A stretch of 49,551 nucleotides of DNA from assembly GCA_902775355.1 (NCBI GenBank), contig CACYLY010000023.1, positions 1-49,551 on the forward strand, written 5' to 3'. The position numbers and the translations under genes are program-made. The DNA comes from Oscillospiraceae bacterium (GTDB lineage Bacteria > Bacillota > Clostridia > Oscillospirales > Oscillospiraceae). This document shows positions 45,234-49,551 of this stretch, piece after piece (positions within the stretch are counted from its first letter, which is position 1; every line of letters begins with the position of its first letter). The notes beneath the pieces were generated by a model. That model made no database searches. It worked only from the letters and a program-made list of their open reading frames with translations, and was not told the DNA's origin.

Positions 45234-47594
45234 ATGGAAAACGAAAAACTGCCAATTAAATTTTTTGCTCCGCGAGAAATTGATGAGTTAAGGGTAGAAC
45301 CCGGCAGAAGTTCTGATATCCCTAATTGGGTGTTGAGTGGCGACGAATTAGAGCAACGCGCGTCTGTGTTAAAGCTAGCATTTGAGCAATTTGCTTCAAC
45401 GGTAATTGATCGAGAAAATCGAAAATCTGCAGTTCCGTTTGTGTTCGTTGCTAAAATGTGTTCTGATGCTACAGCAAAGTCAAGAAGAGGAGATATCTCT
45501 GCATTATTTCAAACTTGTGATAAGAGCAACGTAATTGGACTTACTGCTACAGACGAACTTGTGGTAAAAATAGACTCGGTATCACAGATGAACGAAATAT
45601 CTGCTCATCTTAACGATTATAATCGAAATAGCTATGCGATTTCTTGTCTTGAAACATTTTGGGAGTTCCAGCCTGAAGTGGAATTGGGCGCGGAGGAAGA
45701 AGAATACAAAGTAAAGCTAATCGACTTCCAAGATTATGAGACAAATATAGCTATGCAGCGTTTATTCGAGCAGGCCCTGACTAAACGAGAAATCACGTAT
45801 AAAAAATCTAGCTATACAAAGCAACTCCCAATTTATAAGATTGGCATGTCTCCCTCGGCTTTCCTTGATACAATCAGGAAAGACGATATATATGAAGCAC
45901 TTTTCTCTATCGAGCCGATGCCAAAGTATGTTTTATCATTGGACTCGATACAAGGCGAGAATTCTGTAGAAATCATGAAGCCGCTTGAAGGAACTCGTTA
46001 TGAAACATTGGGTATCCTGGACAATGGTATTGCTGCTATTCCGCATTTATCGCCATGGTTGACAGATGAAAGATGGACAGTATATCCGGATTCTGAAATT
46101 GATCCAACACATGGAACATTCGTTGCCGGTGTTGCCCTTTATGGAGATGTATGCGAAGGAAAAGATTGGGTAGGACATAGCGGCATAAAGATCTTTGATG
46201 CAGCTATCTTTCCTAACACCCCCAACGGAATTGACGAAGATGAGCTAATCGAGAATATAAAAGATGCCATTAAAGCAAATCACGAAAGAATCAAAGTATG
46301 GAATCTTTCAATAAGTGTTGTTCGCCCAATTAGTGATTCCAAGTTTTCAGATTTTGCAATAGCTTTAGACAGCCTTCAGGATGAGTATAATATCCTAATT
46401 TGTAAATCTGCAGGGAATTGCAAGAATTTCATATCGGGTCGGCCCAAGGGGAGAATTCACGAAGGTGCAGATTCCGTACGATCACTGGTTGTTGGTTCTG
46501 TAGCACAGGCGAAGGGAGAGGATGATTATTCTGACGTGGATAATCCTTCACCCTTTTCTCGCATTGGACCTGGCCCAGAATTCATTATAAAGCCCGAAGT
46601 ATCTCACTATGGGGGAAATGCGGGTGTAGATAAAAACGGTCATCTTGTTACAACTGGTGTGACCTCGTTCCTAAAAACTGGAGGACTTTCAAAGAGCGTT
46701 GGAACAAGTTTCTCTACTCCGCGCATAGCATCCTTGGCTACAGGGCTATACCAGGAGCTTGACGAGGCGTTTGATCCACTTTTGTTGAAAGGTTTAATCA
46801 TTCACTCAGCCTCGTATTCTGAAAACTTACTTATCCCAGAAGCGGAACGCACAAACCAGCTTGGGTTTGGCGTGCCCAAAAACATTCAACAAATTCTCTA
46901 TAATTCTCCATATGAAGCCACTCTTATATTACGAGACACTCTTGCTAAGGGAGAAAAAATAGATATTATGGACTTCCCGATGCCGAAATCGCTGATAAAA
47001 GATGGTTTCTACACAGGGCAAATAATTGCAACATTAGTATATGATCCAATTCTTGACCCCTCACAAGGTATTGAATACTGCCAATCCGACTTGGATATAA
47101 AATTTGGATCATTTGATAAGAAAAGCCCACGTGATACATCTAGAAAGAATATTCTTAATCCGGTGGGAAGAGAGGGGGCAAAAAATCTTTTCCTTAATAG
47201 CTTATATAGCAAAAGGCTAATGCGTGAAAACCAGAGTGAATTTGCGCTAAGGGAGAGGCTGTTAATTCAGTATGCTGATAAGTACTACCCAGTTAAAAAA
47301 TACGCCATTGATTTAGCGGATCTTTCAGAAGCAAACAAACAGAACTATATTACAGGGGATAAACTCTGGTATTTAAATCTGGTTGGACTATACCGCGAAC
47401 ACACCGAACAACGCGCAAAATATGAGCGAAGTGTTCCTAGCCAAGAGTTTTGCTTAGTACTTACTATTAGAGATCCAGAGAAAAAAGCAAACGTATATGA
47501 CGATGTAACTCAAGGACTTGACACATTCAATTTCTGGCATAGTAACATCAAACTTGCGACAGATGTTGCTGTTTCGCTTTCTTCAAACAGTTAA
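45234..47594 (+). CDS. ietS: Subtilisin-like (S8) serine protease of an Iet-type anti-phage system
   Basis: This 786-residue protein has an S8 protease core in the middle (about 255-520). The full catalytic set is present: D263 in GILDNG, H293 in DPTHGTFVAG, oxyanion N395 in KSAGN and S492 in GTSFSTP. There is no signal peptide or obvious pro-peptide, so it acts in the cytoplasm. The about 250 residues before and after the core match nothing I can name. GGAGG precedes the ATG and the gene lies 3 bases after the AAA+ gene. In the Iet model, infection would switch on proteolysis of host or phage proteins (inference). Confidence 0.8.
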   Translation: MENEKLPIKFFAPREIDELRVEPGRSSDIPNWVLSGDELEQRASVLKLAFEQFASTVIDRENRKSAVPFVFVAKMCSDATAKSRRGDISALFQTCDKSNVIGLTATDELVVKIDSVSQMNEISAHLNDYNRNSYAISCLETFWEFQPEVELGAEEEEYKVKLIDFQDYETNIAMQRLFEQALTKREITYKKSSYTKQLPIYKIGMSPSAFLDTIRKDDIYEALFSIEPMPKYVLSLDSIQGENSVEIMKPLEGTRYETLGILDNGIAAIPHLSPWLTDERWTVYPDSEIDPTHGTFVAGVALYGDVCEGKDWVGHSGIKIFDAAIFPNTPNGIDEDELIENIKDAIKANHERIKVWNLSISVVRPISDSKFSDFAIALDSLQDEYNILICKSAGNCKNFISGRPKGRIHEGADSVRSLVVGSVAQAKGEDDYSDVDNPSPFSRIGPGPEFIIKPEVSHYGGNAGVDKNGHLVTTGVTSFLKTGGLSKSVGTSFSTPRIASLATGLYQELDEAFDPLLLKGLIIHSASYSENLLIPEAERTNQLGFGVPKNIQQILYNSPYEATLILRDTLAKGEKIDIMDFPMPKSLIKDGFYTGQIIATLVYDPILDPSQGIEYCQSDLDIKFGSFDKKSPRDTSRKNILNPVGREGAKNLFLNSLYSKRLMRENQSEFALRERLLIQYADKYYPVKKYAIDLADLSEANKQNYITGDKLWYLNLVGLYREHTEQRAKYERSVPSQEFCLVLTIRDPEKKANVYDDVTQGLDTFNFWHSNIKLATDVAVSLSSNS

Positions 47595-47910
47595 ATAGCA
47601 TTTCAGAGAGTTGCAGGCATCAATGGTTGTCTGCAACTCTTATCGTACAATGTTAAGCGGAATAGCCCGGCACCTTTGAATCTGTTGAAAAATCAGAACA
47701 GTCTGAAAATTATAAATGTCTATAAAATGTAGTAAGGATTCCTAGTATATGCAAATTCGTTTCACTGTGAAACGAATTATTATCGTCCAATCCCGCCGTA
47801 CGTTTTTCTTTAGTAGAGAAGATTTATCATTTATTGGCCGTCTGCGACACTGAGTTCTAATAGTTTGTATGAGCAAAACAATAAAAGTATGCTTTATATT
47901 TGTGGCCCGC
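47595..47910. other. AT-rich spacer between the two island modules
   Basis: This stretch has no gene. It contains a 10-bp hairpin without a T tract just after the protease stop (47607-47616 with 47631-47640), probably the end of the Iet transcript, and the palindrome at 47754-47778. Confidence 0.6.
47754..47782. repeat. Palindrome B of the island (25 bp, perfect)
   Basis: Arms 47754-47765 and 47767-47778 are perfect complements around one T. The right half plus flank, GTGAAACGAATTATTA, matches the leader element at 43823-43838 except for one base. A perfect palindrome of this size suits a dimeric DNA-binding protein or a transcript hairpin. Confidence 0.75.
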
Positions 47911-47939
47911 TTGACAGAGAGATTTTTATCGAATAAACT
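47911..47939 (+). promoter_or_regulatory. Promoter of the membrane GAF module
   Basis: TTGACA (47911-47916), 17 bases, TAAACT (47934-47939). Its surroundings, CGCTTGACAG and ATAAAC, resemble the ATG-proximal promoter of the Iet operon, and the distance to the start codon is similar (about 60 bases in both). Confidence 0.55.
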
Positions 47940-47974
47940 GAATATGATACTATTAGATAAAGAGAAGGTTGCAT

Positions 47975-48910
47975 ATGGAAGAATTAAAGAAACTCTTTCT
48001 CAGACCTACAGTGAAGGCATTCTTTCTGGGAGTACTAGCACTGTGTAGCAGTATCCTTTGTAACGTAGCAGTAGGAAGCGGAATATGGTGGAAATGGGGG
48101 CTACTCATTCTTGCTGCAGGGCTAAACATTGCTGTCCTGATCATGTATGCTCGGGTAGAGAAAGATTTTATCCAGGAATTGGATCAAACTAAAGACAAGG
48201 CCGATAATATGGCTCTTTCTTTAAAGACTTATTCAACCTCATTGCAAGGCGTTACAGAGATATGCAAGTTCTGTGCAAAAAAGGCAAATGTTCAAATCCA
48301 TGAAATAATAGAAAACAGTAGGCTTGATTGCAAGACTTGGAACTTTGACGTCGCCTGTGAATCAATATGCAAAGCAATCTATCATTATATTATTGAAAAT
48401 TTAAATCTCTCCCAAACTGACGGCGGGATTGTTGATATTGAAGTTGCATATGTGAAGTTGGTAGAAGAGGATCGAAAGCCAGAAAACCAGCCTGCCAGGA
48501 TTAGCTTAAGCGGGTATTATCACCCAACTAGAAATGGTCCGAAAATTCAAGGGAAAAAGAGGAACATAGAAGAAGACGGATATCACGATGCACAGTTATT
48601 CTACAAAAATGTTGACTCTCCTGACATCCAATTGGATGCAACTGAGATAAAATCTGTATTTAAGAACCAAGACAATAAAGACTACTCCCAATACCTCGGA
48701 GTGCCAGTGTTTTGCTCAACATCAGAAAATACAAGTAAGATGGTTGGCCTTTTGGAAATTGTATGCCGTGGCGAAAGCGTGCTCTCTACAGATAGGAAGG
48801 TCGTTGAGACTATGGCTAATCATATTTTTGCCCCATATGCATATATTTTCCTTCTGCTGTTTAAGATGGATAAAGCTCTCAAGGCTGTTCCAAAAGAAGG
48901 GAGTAAGTGA
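47975..48910 (+). CDS. Two-helix membrane protein with cytoplasmic GAF-like domain
   Basis: A 311-residue protein with two membrane helices near the N-terminus (about 13-33 and 37-54; short WWKW turn between), a probable coiled coil (about 58-85) and a cytoplasmic region. The C-terminal part, LGVPVFCSTSE through KMVGLLEIVC to a final DRKVVETMANHIFAPYAYIF helix, follows the GAF-domain pattern. I start it at ATG 47975, 7 bases after AGAAGG, not at the TTG two codons earlier. I know no named family. The layout (membrane anchor plus ligand-sensing domain, next to a defence pair on a mobile island) resembles membrane effectors that respond to a signal molecule. That role is inference. Confidence 0.72.
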   Translation: MEELKKLFLRPTVKAFFLGVLALCSSILCNVAVGSGIWWKWGLLILAAGLNIAVLIMYARVEKDFIQELDQTKDKADNMALSLKTYSTSLQGVTEICKFCAKKANVQIHEIIENSRLDCKTWNFDVACESICKAIYHYIIENLNLSQTDGGIVDIEVAYVKLVEEDRKPENQPARISLSGYYHPTRNGPKIQGKKRNIEEDGYHDAQLFYKNVDSPDIQLDATEIKSVFKNQDNKDYSQYLGVPVFCSTSENTSKMVGLLEIVCRGESVLSTDRKVVETMANHIFAPYAYIFLLLFKMDKALKAVPKEGSK

Positions 48911-49147
48911 ATGGCAAAAACTAAGCAATATATTAACATGTCAAAACGCGCAACTGTTGTACTTGTTGCTCCAACTTCAAAATCACAGAAGGTTGCACGA
49001 GCAATTGTTCGGATGGAGTTTTCACCTCAGGTGTCAATTGAAACCAATCCAGAATCATACCTAGTCGCATTTAAGAAGAATTCGCCTCTTCGAACAGGTA
49101 ACACGAAATCTATGGGATTTGGAAGAAATCTAAAAACAGCTAGATAA
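48911..49147 (+). CDS. Small basic protein co-transcribed with the membrane GAF protein
   Basis: A 78-residue, strongly basic protein whose ATG directly follows the stop codon of the membrane protein gene, so translation is coupled. It begins MAKTKQYINMSKRATVVLVAP and ends in a Gly/Lys/Arg-rich tail (SMGFGRNLKTAR). The basic charge suggests contact with nucleic acid or acidic lipids. No family recognised; it could be a partner, activator or inhibitor of the membrane protein. Confidence 0.62.
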   Translation: MAKTKQYINMSKRATVVLVAPTSKSQKVARAIVRMEFSPQVSIETNPESYLVAFKKNSPLRTGNTKSMGFGRNLKTAR

Positions 49148-49206
49148 TAGTGCTTGGTTCACCTTTCTTGTTGTCCTTAATTGCATAGGTAAAACAAATC
49201 AACATG

Positions 49207-49237
49207 AAAAACGTGTCTCATTGTGAGACGCGTTTTT
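49207..49237 (+). terminator. Terminator closing the second module
   Basis: AAAACGTGTCTCA pairs with TGAGACGCGTTTT (one G-T pair) and is followed by TTTT. Its core, GTCTCATTGTGAGAC, is a variant of the two palindromes at 43814 and 47754. Confidence 0.85.
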
Positions 49238-49284
49238 TTCTTTATATAGCCGCAAGCCCAATCCAAGCCGAAAGGAGGTATGCC

Positions 49285-49530
49285 ATGTTTTTTACCAATG
49301 GCGATCATCGGGCTTTTGAAAGTCTCATGCGGGACAAGCCCGGCGACCACTACGACAGCGGCACGGACGGCCCTTTCCCGGAGTGCCGGAGCTGCCGCTG
49401 CCACAGACCCTACAGAAAGGATCGGTACTGCAAGTACGCCGAGTGTCCCTATACCCCAGGCCGCGTGACCGCCATCAAAAAGGGCAATCCGCCGGGGAAT
49501 GGAGGTGAGGCCGCCCCAGCATCTACCTAA
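49285..49530 (+). CDS. Cys-rich conserved protein of integrative elements
   Basis: An 81-residue protein with a good AAAGGAGG site. It opens with MFFTNGDHRAFESLMRDKP and contains a Cys cluster (PECRSCRCHRPYR, RYCKYAECPY) that could hold zinc. I recall short proteins of this kind in clostridial conjugative/integrative elements, where their role is unknown. GC content is back to the level of the rest of the window, unlike the AT-rich modules before it. This suggests the modules are cargo inserted between an element's backbone genes. Confidence 0.65.
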   Translation: MFFTNGDHRAFESLMRDKPGDHYDSGTDGPFPECRSCRCHRPYRKDRYCKYAECPYTPGRVTAIKKGNPPGNGGEAAPAST

Positions 49531-49551
49531 TCCAGCAAAACCAAAACAAGG

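Overview
The window reads as chromosome from a GC-rich anaerobic member of the Bacillota, most likely a gut Clostridia/Oscillospiraceae-type bacterium. The grounds are Shine-Dalgarno sites of the GGAGG type, many lipobox lipoproteins, LplB/YtcP-type sugar importers with a YesL (DUF624) partner, a dockerin protein, domain-swapped GH3 enzymes and remnants of clostridial integrative elements. The organism assignment is inference. About 1-22 kb and 25-42.8 kb are GC-rich; 43.3-49.2 kb is clearly AT-rich and looks acquired.

Left part (1-22.4 kb). A membrane-anchored GH3 enzyme, frameshifted inside a C-terminal tandem repeat, is divergent from a TetR-type regulator. Next is a leftward operon for a plant-type glycoside: a GPH-family symporter, a cytoplasmic GH3 and a GH78 alpha-L-rhamnosidase, under a divergent AraC regulator. 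A complete Opp/Dpp/Nik-type ABC importer follows (two permeases, two ATPases, a lipoprotein receptor). It is interleaved with one SAM methyltransferase and is divergent from an AstE/AspA-like zinc amidohydrolase plus a second, related methyltransferase. A secreted LRR/starch-binding-like/dockerin protein closes this part.

Middle part (22.9-43.3 kb). It is bounded by two directly repeated 3'-end fragments of a minus-strand tRNA-Leu gene (22992-23012 and 43232-43287), each next to a perfect or near-perfect terminator hairpin. Just inside these ends lie mobile-element remnants: a truncated P4-family primase and small element-type proteins. Between them is an 11-gene leftward fructan/sucrose operon: MsmX-type ATPase, LplB/YtcP permeases, receptor, two lipoproteins made of carbohydrate-binding-like modules (one with about ten copies), a surface GH32, YesL, an intracellular GH32, a PfkB fructokinase and a small tail ORF. 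A divergent LacI regulator controls it. The expected flow is binding and trimming of fructan at the surface, import of oligosaccharides, hydrolysis and phosphorylation of fructose.

Right part (43.3 kb to the end). This is the left end of a second island whose far end lies outside the window. It starts in the anticodon arm of the same tRNA-Leu and carries an excisionase, an AAA+ ATPase/subtilisin pair that matches the Iet anti-phage architecture, and a second two-gene module (two membrane helices plus GAF-like domain, then a small basic protein) that I cannot assign. Related palindromes and a shared promoter style precede the two modules, so the second is a reasonable candidate for an undescribed defence system. 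A Cys-rich integrative-element protein ends the window.
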